Shown here: positions 1 through 6,245 of the stretch, one piece after another
Layout of the letters: each line of letters opens with the position of its first letter
How positions within the stretch are numbered: the first letter of the stretch is position 1
NCBI GenBank assembly: GCA_029262715.1
Contig: JAJCYX010000343.1
Span: forward strand, 1 to 7,997
Direction: 5' to 3'
Origin: Chloroflexota bacterium
GTDB taxonomy: Bacteria > Chloroflexota > Dehalococcoidia > Lucifugimonadales > Lucifugimonadaceae
DNA length: 7,997 bases
Notes under the pieces: generated by a model
Told to the model about the DNA's origin: nothing
Database searches by the model: none
The model's input: the letters and a program-made list of their open reading frames with translations, nothing else
Made by a program: the position numbers and the translations under genes

Positions 1-1298
1 GCGACAAAAAGAGAACCTGCGGCGATGATAACCGTGTCCGCATCAGCGGTCCGGCGTGCTATCTCCAGGGCATCGTGTGTCGATTCAGTAACAGCTAACA
101 CAGCGATTTTATCTTGCTTCAGCGCCGTAGCAAAATCGAACGGCTCTACGGCTTTGGGATGTCTTGAGCGTGTAGCGATAACCCGAGGTTGTAAATCTGA
201 GAATGCTCTTGCAACCGCCAGTGGGTCGTGACCACCTGTTGCTCCCAGGATTAGCACTGGACTAACCGGCAGTCCTATGTGCCGATCAACGGCGGATCTG
301 AGCGCTACTGCCGAGTCGTGGTTGTGTGCGCCATCTACGATCAGCAACGGTGGACCTTCATCCATCACTTGAACTCGTCCCGGCCACTCAACCAATGATA
401 TCCCGTTCGCAATGGAATCGGCGCTTAAAACGTGCGTGTTACTGCTAAATACTTCGAGCGCAGCGATAGCGGTTGAGGCGTTCACGAGCTGATGCTCTCC
501 GAGGAGCGGCAACCGAATGTCATAATCGCTCTGTGATGAACGAAGTTTGAGAAGCTGCGGTCCGAGGCCGTTTGGATCAGATTCTACCAGCGACAACGAA
601 GTCGATTCCGTTACTGGTGAATTGAGCCGGTCCGCCGTTTTAAGGATCACCTCTGCGGCTTCGGGTGGCTGCGGCGCAACCACAACCGGAACGCCGGGCT
701 TGATGATTCCAGCCTTTTCAACTGCGATCTTTGAGAGTGTGTCGCCAAGAACGGCAACGTGATCGAACCCGACAGGCGTGATTACAGAGACCGCAGGTTG
801 CAATACGTTCGTGGAGTCGAGCCTTCCGCCAAGTCCGACTTCAATCACCATGGCGTCGGCTTTGACATTTGCGAAGTGCAGGAAGGCCATCGCCGTCTGG
901 AATTCGAACACGCTCACCGTGCCAGAATCGCCGCGCTCACGGATCTTTTCGGCAATAGGCCAGATCCGTTCGAATAGCGAAATGAACTCAGTTTCGGAGA
1001 TTGGCTGGTTGTTGACCGAGAACCGTTCCGTCATCCTGTGCAGGTGCGGTGAGATGAACATTCCGGTCCGTAGACCGTTGGCAACCAGTCCAGCCGTGAT
1101 CATTGCGCATGTGCTGCCTTTGCCCTTGCTCCCTGCGACGTGAATGGCGGGAACCTTCAGATAGGGATTCCCGAGTTCTTCGAGCAGCATCGAAGTGCGT
1201 CGAATGTGGAAATCAGGAGACTCGTCTGCGCGCGCCTTGCGCTCGAAATCGGCTAGCGAAAGCAGCGTGGCAACGGTCTGTTGGAAGGTTGAAGTCAT
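1..1298 (-). CDS. folC: Bifunctional folylpolyglutamate synthase / dihydrofolate synthase, C-terminus cut by window edge
   Basis: Cytoplasmic Mur-ligase-family enzyme that uses ATP to add glutamate to dihydropteroate and to folates. The frame is open from ATG at 1298 to the left edge (432 codons), ending in AAGSLFVA, which matches the usual GSL(Y/F) segment close to the family C-terminus, so only a few residues are probably missing. Visible marks are the P-loop AGSKGKGST at about residues 55-63, the following GMFISPHL segment (the family's GLYTSPHL) with the NNQPIS loop, EVGLGGRLDSTN and FDHVAVLGDTL in the ATPase core, LLGEHQLVNASTAIAALE, and the C-terminal domain signature VDGAHN (plus positions about 321-338). 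The ATG was chosen because it gives the usual N-terminal length; no good Shine-Dalgarno precedes it. Whether this copy has both activities or only the polyglutamylation step cannot be told from sequence. The family assignment is very secure. Confidence 0.96.
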   Translation of the reverse strand, partial: MTSTFQQTVATLLSLADFERKARADESPDFHIRRTSMLLEELGNPYLKVPAIHVAGSKGKGSTCAMITAGLVANGLRTGMFISPHLHRMTERFSVNNQPISETEFISLFERIWPIAEKIRERGDSGTVSVFEFQTAMAFLHFANVKADAMVIEVGLGGRLDSTNVLQPAVSVITPVGFDHVAVLGDTLSKIAVEKAGIIKPGVPVVVAPQPPEAAEVILKTADRLNSPVTESTSLSLVESDPNGLGPQLLKLRSSQSDYDIRLPLLGEHQLVNASTAIAALEVFSSNTHVLSADSIANGISLVEWPGRVQVMDEGPPLLIVDGAHNHDSAVALRSAVDRHIGLPVSPVLILGATGGHDPLAVARAFSDLQPRVIATRSRHPKAVEPFDFATALKQDKIAVLAVTESTHDALEIARRTADADTVIIAAGSLFV

Positions 1299-1516
1299 GC
1301 GTTCGAAGCGATTCTGGTCCCGAAAAGCCGTCCCGGTGAGAAGAAACCGGCTCTAAATGGTGCGGATAGTTACGTCAGATGTCCACAGGCGATTCACTGC
1401 TAGCCGCCGTTTTTCCGCAAATTGATCTGCTGTGCTGCTCATCGGTTAAGCCAGTTGCAAGCGATTTGGCGCAGTTCGTTGTAGTCTGGAAACAGATAGA
1501 TATCGCCGGCACACCG

Positions 1517-1549
1517 AACTCTCCGCTGTCGGCTTGCTCACGATGACCG
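1517..1549. repeat. Dispersed repeat, copy 1
   Basis: The core at 1522-1549 matches 2263-2290 at 25 of 28 positions in direct orientation; a further AACT 1-2 bases outside extends the similarity to about 33 bp. Read on the minus strand the element begins CGGTCATCGTGAGCAAGCC. That resembles the widespread intergenic repeats beginning GTCATTGCGAGC known in many bacterial genomes. The resemblance is from memory and is an inference; the two-copy repeat itself is visible directly. Confidence 0.7.
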
Positions 1550-1552
1550 GTA

Positions 1553-1708
1553 GTGGGTCAGTATGAATCTAAAGCGTCGAGTCGGCATCAACCAGGTTCA
1601 ATACGATCTCCGAATTTAAGCGCGGAAGCGGTTCTCGTAGAAGCTGCTAATCTGATCGCTGTGGCAAACGACGGACAGGCTATACCAACTGAGACGGGCG
1701 ACGGATAA
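1553..1708 (+). pseudogene. Possible remnant of an unidentified coding sequence
   Basis: An open stretch from GTG 1553 to TAA 1706-1708 encodes about 51 residues, the last part reading EAVLVEAANLIAVANDGQ and then AIPTETGDG. The alanine/valine-rich, helix-like composition looks like real protein, unlike typical random intergenic translation. There is no ATG and no Shine-Dalgarno, an in-frame TGA lies just upstream inside the repeat copy (1541-1549), and no family was recognised. It may be the tail of a gene truncated at the repeat, or simply chance. Confidence 0.2.
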
Positions 1709-1742
1709 TGCAACCGTGCCAAACAGGAAGCCCCAGCCCCAG

Positions 1743-1752
1743 AGGAAAGGAG
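1743..1752 (+). promoter_or_regulatory. Strong Shine-Dalgarno upstream of the VOC gene
   Basis: AGGAAAGGAG is the best ribosome binding site in this part of the window. It sits 3-9 bases before TTG at 1756, which is not in frame with the annotated VOC ORF, and about 38 bases before ATG 1790, too far to serve that codon directly. It therefore argues that translation originally began at TTG 1756. Confidence 0.6.
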
Positions 1753-1789
1753 TCCTTGGATCAAATCGAAAAAGCCTGCTCTACTGCAA

Positions 1790-2218
1790 ATGCAAAATGT
1801 CGGCATCGTTGTGGAGTCTCTCGATGAAGCCGTTTCTTTTTTCGCCGAGCTTGGCTTGAAGCTGGAAGGGCGAGCCACGGTGGAGGGAGAATGGGCTGGC
1901 AGGGTCACCGGGCTGGGCGCCCAACGAGTCGAGATAGCCATGATGGTCACCCCCGACGGGCACAGCCGGCTCGAGATCTCTCGATTTCTCACTCCGCCCA
2001 TAGTCGCTGATCACCGAAACGCCCCGGTTAACGCTCTAGGCTACCTACGCGTTATGTTTGCCGTGGGCGACATCGACGAAACGCTAACCAGGCTCCGCAG
2101 GCATGGCGCGCAACTCGTCGGCGAAATGGTTCAATACGAGGACTCGTATCGGCTTTGCTACATCCGCGGGCCAGAAGGAATTCTTATAGGACTGGCAGAA
2201 CCACTCAAGGCACAATAG
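1790..2218 (+). CDS. VOC superfamily (glyoxalase/bleomycin-resistance fold) protein, 5' end possibly frameshifted
   Basis: A 142-residue protein of the vicinal oxygen chelate superfamily, usually small cytoplasmic metal-dependent enzymes or ligand-binding proteins; the substrate cannot be inferred. The first beta-alpha unit begins MQNVGIVVESLDEAVSFFAE, followed by EIAMMVTPDGHSRLEISRF. The second module is GYLRVMFAVGDIDETLTRLRRHGAQLVGE, ending YRLCYIRGPEG and IGLAE, where the terminal Glu (about residue 137) is the usual metal-ligand position. The first strand lacks the N-terminal His often seen in VOC enzymes. ATG 1790 is the only ATG that keeps the domain whole, but it has no ribosome binding site. 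A strong site lies at 1743-1752 before TTG 1756 in another frame, so a one-base indel may have separated them. The frame is open back to TAA 1706-1708. The gene is flanked by two copies of a repeat and may be a small accessory cassette. Confidence 0.85.
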   Translation: MQNVGIVVESLDEAVSFFAELGLKLEGRATVEGEWAGRVTGLGAQRVEIAMMVTPDGHSRLEISRFLTPPIVADHRNAPVNALGYLRVMFAVGDIDETLTRLRRHGAQLVGEMVQYEDSYRLCYIRGPEGILIGLAEPLKAQ

Positions 2219-2256
2219 ACGAAATTGTGCAACTCAGGCTTTCATCGGCAAATTCA

Positions 2257-2290
2257 AACTGATCCACTGCCGGCTTGCTCGCGATGACCG
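2257..2290. repeat. Dispersed repeat, copy 2
   Basis: Second copy of the repeat at 1517-1549, in the same orientation, lying between the VOC stop and tldD. The core at 2263-2290 differs from copy 1 at three of 28 positions. It contains a GCCGGC palindrome. Together the two copies bracket about 710 bases that include the VOC gene. Confidence 0.7.
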
Positions 2291-2294
2291 TTTA

Positions 2295-2314
2295 GATAGA
2301 CAAAAGATAGACAA
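2295..2314 (+). repeat. Short tandem repeat before the tldD ribosome binding site
   Basis: GATAGACAA occurs at 2295-2303 and again at 2306-2314, with an 11-base period. The second copy runs into the AAGGA ribosome binding site of tldD. This may be replication slippage or a short regulatory motif; no known operator was recognised. Confidence 0.6.
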
Positions 2315-2317
2315 GGA
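2313..2317 (+). promoter_or_regulatory. Ribosome binding site that decides the tldD TTG start
   Basis: AAGGA lies six bases before TTG 2324. An in-frame TAG at 2297-2299 blocks any further upstream start, so TTG 2324 is the only plausible initiation codon giving the full N-terminal domain. Confidence 0.7.
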
Positions 2318-2323
2318 CCTGCA

Positions 2324-3688
2324 TTGACCTATCAAGACCAGATTGACGATGCACTCAAGGGCCACGGCGCTGACTACTGCGAGATCCGCATCGAGGAGAC
2401 CGATTCCACACGCCTGACATACAGGGGCAAGGAGTTGGAGGATATTGCACAGACCAGCGGCCGTGGTGGGAATGTGCGGGCCGTCGTCAACGGTGGCTGG
2501 GGATTTGCCAGCTTCAATGACCTGGACGACCTGAAAGAGAAGGTTGGCGGGGCGGTTGAGCAGGCACGGCTGGTTGGAGGCGAAGGAACGAAGCTCGCTG
2601 ACGTGGACCCGGTAGTCGACATTGTTCCTCCGGTAGTCGTCAACAGCGCCGCCGATGTACCGCTCGATGAGAAGAAGCGGCAGATGGACCACTACAACGA
2701 CCTTGTGTGGTCGGTCGAAGGCATCCAGAGCTCCGACATCATCTACGGCGATAACAGGCGCAGAGTAACCTTCGGCAGTTCGCAAGGCACGTACATCGAG
2801 CAAGAGTTCAACCACGTCATCTCGCGTATCTCAGCACAGGCACGTGAAGGCGGTGATGTTCAGCAGGCGGGATTCAGCCTTGGGTCGCTCGGTGACTACA
2901 ACCTTGTCCAGGGCCTGGATGAACAGGTCATCGACGCTGCGAAGCGGGCGGTTGGCCTGCTCTCTGCGAAGGCGCTGACAGGCGGTGAGAGAACGGTCAT
3001 CCTCGACCCGGTGCTCGCAGGTGTGTTTGTGCATGAGGCCTTTGGGCATCTTTCGGAAGCTGACAATGTTTCCGAGAATGAGAAGCTGCTTGAGCTGATG
3101 TACATGGGACGCAAGTTCGGTGGTAAGCACCTGAACTTCACCGATGGTGCGGCTATTCCCGGACTACGCGGCAGCTACAAATACGACGACGAGGGAACAC
3201 CAGCGGTCAGGACGCCACTTGTGCGTGATGGAGAGCTTGTTGGCAGGCTGCATTCCAGGGAGACTGCGGCGATGCTGGACGAGAAGCCAACCGGCAACGC
3301 TCGTGCTATCGGGTTCAACTTCCCACCCATCGTTCGCATGACCAACACGATCATCGAACCGGGGGAGGCGACGCTTGAAGACCTTCTCGAAGGGGTTGAC
3401 GAGGGTGTGTATGTCGCCAACTGGTACGGCGGTATGACACAGCACGAGATGTTCACCTTCTCGTCCGGTGAGGCTTACATGATCCGCAACGGCAAGATCG
3501 AAGAGCCAGTTCGACCGGTCATGCTCACCGGAAACCTGTTCAACACGCTCGAAAATCTTGATGCGGTCGGAAACGACCTTGATATGAACCAGGGTGGTGG
3601 CTGTGGCAAGGGTGGCCAAATGCCGTTACCCGTATCAAACGGCAGCCCGCACATCCGCATCAGGAACTGCCTGATCTCCGGAGCCTGA
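2324..3688 (+). CDS. tldD: TldD-type zinc metalloprotease subunit
   Basis: Catalytic subunit of the cytoplasmic TldD/TldE (PmbA) metalloprotease, which in Escherichia coli degrades unfolded peptides, matures microcin B17 and acts on the CcdA antitoxin. The 454-residue length is normal for the family. The N-terminal domain contains YCEIRIEETDSTRLTYRGKELE (about 18-39) and the conserved GWGFAS segment (58-63). The C-terminal domain carries the HExxxH zinc motif HEAFGH (237-242) followed by LSEAD, and near the end GGGCGKGGQ with Cys427, the expected third metal ligand. The protein finishes RIRNCLISGA, matching the usual TldD tail. Translation starts at TTG 2324 with AAGGA six bases upstream. tldE follows after 68 bases on the same strand, giving the standard heterodimer pair. 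No RiPP precursor or other obvious substrate gene is adjacent, so the substrate is unknown. All catalytic residues I can check are intact. Confidence 0.95.
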   Translation: MTYQDQIDDALKGHGADYCEIRIEETDSTRLTYRGKELEDIAQTSGRGGNVRAVVNGGWGFASFNDLDDLKEKVGGAVEQARLVGGEGTKLADVDPVVDIVPPVVVNSAADVPLDEKKRQMDHYNDLVWSVEGIQSSDIIYGDNRRRVTFGSSQGTYIEQEFNHVISRISAQAREGGDVQQAGFSLGSLGDYNLVQGLDEQVIDAAKRAVGLLSAKALTGGERTVILDPVLAGVFVHEAFGHLSEADNVSENEKLLELMYMGRKFGGKHLNFTDGAAIPGLRGSYKYDDEGTPAVRTPLVRDGELVGRLHSRETAAMLDEKPTGNARAIGFNFPPIVRMTNTIIEPGEATLEDLLEGVDEGVYVANWYGGMTQHEMFTFSSGEAYMIRNGKIEEPVRPVMLTGNLFNTLENLDAVGNDLDMNQGGGCGKGGQMPLPVSNGSPHIRIRNCLISGA

Positions 3689-3756
3689 TTGTGACCGGCT
3701 GTACCGGGCGTTTTGGGCGAAGAATTTAGATACTTATCACCAGACTGGAAGATATC

Positions 3757-5079
3757 GTGACCGACGATCTGCTTAAAAGGGCAAAAGACAAGTTCGGCAA
3801 TGCCGAGGTCTATCGGGTTCGCTCTGAGAGCTATCCGATCTCGTTCGAGAACAATCACCTGAAAGAGGTGATGCGGAGAGACCAGGCCGGTGTTGCGCTG
3901 CGCGTCATTTCAAACGGCCGCGTTGGGTTTTCATCTACTACGAACCCCGAGCGAGAGTCTGAACTTGTTGACCGGGTTGGGACGCTAGCTCCATTTGGCT
4001 CGGAAGCAAAGTTCGAATTTCCTGCTCAGGCCGACATTCCAGATGTCGCAACTTACGATTCCGCCGTTGAGAACATCACCAATGAGTCGTTGATCAAGAA
4101 GGGCCAACGGCTTCTTGATGCGCTGCTTGCAAAGTGGCCCGAGGCGCTGTGTGATGTCCGGTTTGGTCGCTCGATGGCTGAAGAGTCTGTGCAAAACTCG
4201 GCTGGAGTGGAGCGTTCTGTCAAACACTCCGGTTACTACGCTGCCATCGGCGCGCAGCTAATTCGCGGAACTGACATGCTGAACGTGTGGGCAAGCCACT
4301 CTTCGCATAACGTGTTCGGTGAAGATGTTGAGGACCGCGTGCTGGCAGAGGTACTGGAAGCGCTGGAACACTCGAAAGAGCTTGCGAGTGCGCCATCAGG
4401 AGATGTCCCCGTTCTCTTCACGCCGCGCGGAGTTGCCGCAACACTGCTTGATCCGCTGCTCTCAGGCTTCAACGGCAAGAACGTCGTCACAGGCTCCTCA
4501 CCGATCATCGGCAGAGAGGGAGAGAAGGCGCTGGATAGTCGGCTCAGCGTATATGACAACCCGTTGCTTGCCGGTGCAAGTGGAAGTCGACCGGTTGATG
4601 ACGAAGGTATTCCCGCTCGGAAGATCGGCCTGATTGAGAACGGTGTGATCGGCGAGCCGGTGTTTGATCTACAGACGGCAGGGCAGGCTGGACGGAAATC
4701 TACCGGCTCAGCTCAACGAGGCCTTGCAAGCACACCAAACCCAGGAATCTCGGTGGTCGACATCGCAGCGGGCGACACTCCGTATGCGCAGATGTTGGCT
4801 GAGATGGAAGACGGGCTTATCATCGAAGGATTGCTGGGTGCTGGCCAGGGCAATGAGCTTGGTGGGGATTTCCGGGCGAACGTGGCGCTCGGGTACCGTG
4901 TGAAAAACGGTGAGATCGTTGGACGTGTGAAGGACACCATGATCTCAGGCAATGTGTACACCGTTCTGGACAACATCGAAGCGATCGCAGATACGTCAGA
5001 ATGGGTCTACGGCTCTATTCGCACACCAGCGATGCGATGTCGCGGTGTCGAACTGGCATCAGGCGGAGACGCAAGTTGA
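3757..5079 (+). CDS. tldE: TldE/PmbA-type metalloprotease partner subunit
   Basis: Non-catalytic partner of TldD; in characterised systems the heterodimer encloses the active site and TldE has no metal centre. The 440-residue product shares the family fold: N-terminal AEVYRVRSESYPISFENNHLKEV (about 16-38), AGVALRVISNGRVGFSS (44-60) and C-terminal MISGNVY followed by NIEAI. At the place of the TldD zinc motif it reads LLDPLLSGFNG (about 230-240), so HExxxH is absent, which identifies it as TldE and not a second TldD. The GTG start at 3757 is preceded by GGAAG (3747-3751). It lies 68 bases after tldD and 25 bases before the HEAT-repeat gene, so one transcript is likely. The AT-rich gap at 3720-3740 could hold a secondary promoter, but no convincing elements are visible. 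Confidence 0.95.
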   Translation: MTDDLLKRAKDKFGNAEVYRVRSESYPISFENNHLKEVMRRDQAGVALRVISNGRVGFSSTTNPERESELVDRVGTLAPFGSEAKFEFPAQADIPDVATYDSAVENITNESLIKKGQRLLDALLAKWPEALCDVRFGRSMAEESVQNSAGVERSVKHSGYYAAIGAQLIRGTDMLNVWASHSSHNVFGEDVEDRVLAEVLEALEHSKELASAPSGDVPVLFTPRGVAATLLDPLLSGFNGKNVVTGSSPIIGREGEKALDSRLSVYDNPLLAGASGSRPVDDEGIPARKIGLIENGVIGEPVFDLQTAGQAGRKSTGSAQRGLASTPNPGISVVDIAAGDTPYAQMLAEMEDGLIIEGLLGAGQGNELGGDFRANVALGYRVKNGEIVGRVKDTMISGNVYTVLDNIEAIADTSEWVYGSIRTPAMRCRGVELASGGDAS

Positions 5080-5093
5080 GACCGCTGGAAGTT

Positions 5094-5098
5094 GAGGT
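5094..5098 (+). promoter_or_regulatory. Ribosome binding site of the HEAT-repeat gene
   Basis: GAGGT lies six bases before ATG 5105, inside the 25-base gap after the tldE stop. This supports the ATG start and co-translation from the tld transcript. Confidence 0.65.
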
Positions 5099-5104
5099 TC
5101 AGTA

Positions 5105-6229
5105 ATGTCAGTTGATCAATTCCTGACCGATTTCAAGCCGGGCGAAGAGACAACAGAGGAGACTCTGTCTGAACTCTCCGGAATCCCAAGTTCAGATGCA
5201 CTGAGTCGCAGCTGGCTTGGGTGGACCGATGACGAGGTGCTCGACCTTCAGACGAAGCTATCTGATCTCGTTGAAGAAGACTCCAGCGTCGAGTTCGAAT
5301 GCGTGTTCAAGGCCGGAATGAGCCACAACGACGCTCGTGTGCGGACCGTTGCAGTCCACGCGCTCGCCGAGACCAGCGACACTACCGTCGTTTCGCGCGT
5401 TCTCGATCTACTGACGGATGATGAAGACCTGGATGTTCGCGTTGCAGCAGCCACAGCGATGGGCTCGTTCGTAGCCCTGGCTTCCGAGGGCAAGTTCAGT
5501 GAGCGGATACGGGAGCGGATGTTCTCGGCACTGGAGTCGATCTTGATAAAGGGCGACACGCCTTCTGAGCTGTGGCGCAGGTCACTTGAAGCTGCCGGAG
5601 CGTTCTGCGATACCCGAGTGAACCGCTACATCGATCGGGCCAAAGAGTCCGAGGCACCGGAGTTCAGGCGTAGCGTTCTCGTGGCGATGGCCAGGACATC
5701 TGACCCACGTTGGCTGGATCACGTTACCAGTGAACTAGAGAACGACGATTCGTCTGTTCGCTTCGAAGCGGTGAACGCTCTTGGAGAGATCGGAGACGAG
5801 CCAGACGCGTTCTATCTTGAAGAGCCTATGGACGATCAGGACCTGATGGTGCAGCTCGCTGCGGTTGCCGCCGCCGAAAAGATCGCAGGCCCATCTGCTA
5901 AGCAGCTACTGCACATTGCGGGTGAAAGCCCGGAACCGAGCGTGTCGAAGGCTGCGGTCGATGCGTTGGCGAACATCGAAAACGAAGACAAGCTTGTGCA
6001 GACCGTTACGCCCGAGATGGCGAGCGAGGGGATGTTTGGCACTTCGATGGGTACGCCGTCAGCCGAGAACGTCCCTTATGACGCAGCGAATCGAGAAGGC
6101 TGGAGTCACGTCGATGAGGAAGGTGTGCCGTTCCACGCAGCGGACAACTTCCGCGAGGAAGATGACGATCCGCTAGCGTCATTGATGGACTACGAAGCAG
6201 CGCCGGGACAGTTCGAAGACGACGACTAG
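5105..6229 (+). CDS. HEAT-repeat protein with acidic C-terminal tail
   Basis: A 374-residue protein built from alpha-helical HEAT-like repeats. No signal peptide or membrane segment is seen, so it is probably cytoplasmic. An acidic N-terminal section (about 1-70, including GWTDDEVLDLQTKLSDLVEE) precedes repeat units recognisable at about 76-105 (DARVRTVAVHALAETSD), 108-125 (DLDVRVAAATAMGSF), 185-215 (PEFRRSVLVAMARTSDPRW), 216-232 (SSVRFEAVNALGEIGD), 245-272 and 278-293 (PSVSKAAVDALANIE). The last 75 residues are non-repetitive and end in the strongly acidic tail REEDDDPLASLMDYEAAPGQ followed by FEDDD. HEAT repeats generally form curved protein-binding surfaces; some relatives are phycobilin lyases, but no lyase-specific feature was recognised. 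Position 25 bases after tldE suggests a shared operon and possibly an adaptor or scaffold role for the protease, which is inference only. Confidence 0.9.
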   Translation: MSVDQFLTDFKPGEETTEETLSELSGIPSSDALSRSWLGWTDDEVLDLQTKLSDLVEEDSSVEFECVFKAGMSHNDARVRTVAVHALAETSDTTVVSRVLDLLTDDEDLDVRVAAATAMGSFVALASEGKFSERIRERMFSALESILIKGDTPSELWRRSLEAAGAFCDTRVNRYIDRAKESEAPEFRRSVLVAMARTSDPRWLDHVTSELENDDSSVRFEAVNALGEIGDEPDAFYLEEPMDDQDLMVQLAAVAAAEKIAGPSAKQLLHIAGESPEPSVSKAAVDALANIENEDKLVQTVTPEMASEGMFGTSMGTPSAENVPYDAANREGWSHVDEEGVPFHAADNFREEDDDPLASLMDYEAAPGQFEDDD

Positions 6230-6245
6230 CCCGGTGTCCGGCTAG
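6226..6245. terminator. Palindrome joining two convergent stop codons, possible bidirectional terminator
   Basis: CTAGCC at 6226-6231 pairs with GGCTAG at 6240-6245; inside, GG (6233-6234) pairs with CC (6238-6239) around a TGT loop, leaving one bulged C. This gives an eight-pair stem. The TAG stops of the HEAT gene (6227-6229) and of the ROK gene (6242-6244 on the minus strand) both lie within the arms. There is no T-run on either side, so it is not a classic intrinsic terminator, but its place between convergent genes suits a transcription-end role. Confidence 0.45.

Larger units (their letters stand above)
1299..1752. other. Long intergenic region with possible gene remnants between divergent folC and VOC gene
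   Basis: About 450 bases separate the folC start from the ribosome binding site of the VOC gene, long for this compact window. No complete gene was recognised. It contains one copy of a 33 bp repeat (1517-1549), a plus-strand open stretch with a protein-like reading and no ATG (1553-1708), and two minus-strand short frames joined by an ATGA overlap (1353-1537). These could be decayed ends of former genes. The folC promoter must lie here or further upstream, but no convincing -35/-10 pair was identified on either strand. Confidence 0.6.

Noticed and set aside
547..1143. Plus-strand open frames opposite folC
   Set aside because: All are antisense to the continuous FolC reading frame, which carries every family motif in order.
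1333..1352. Small hairpin CCGGT...ACCGG upstream of folC
   Set aside because: Only five pairs around an eight-base loop with no T-run; too weak to call a terminator or regulatory structure.
1588..2001. 137-codon minus-strand open frame opposite the VOC gene
   Set aside because: Most of it is antisense to the VOC domain, and its translation is low-complexity with no family features.
2219..2323. Possible RiPP precursor gene next to tldD
   Set aside because: No ATG-started frame with a ribosome binding site and leader/core character was seen; the space is occupied by repeats.
2234..2815. 193-codon minus-strand open frame opposite tldD
   Set aside because: It lies antisense to a confidently identified TldD coding region, has no recognisable domain and is explained as a shadow of the real gene's codon structure.
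3689..3756. Possible promoter or precursor peptide between tldD and tldE
   Set aside because: The gap is too short for a precursor gene, and the AT-rich segment gives no -35/-10 pair with good sequence and spacing.
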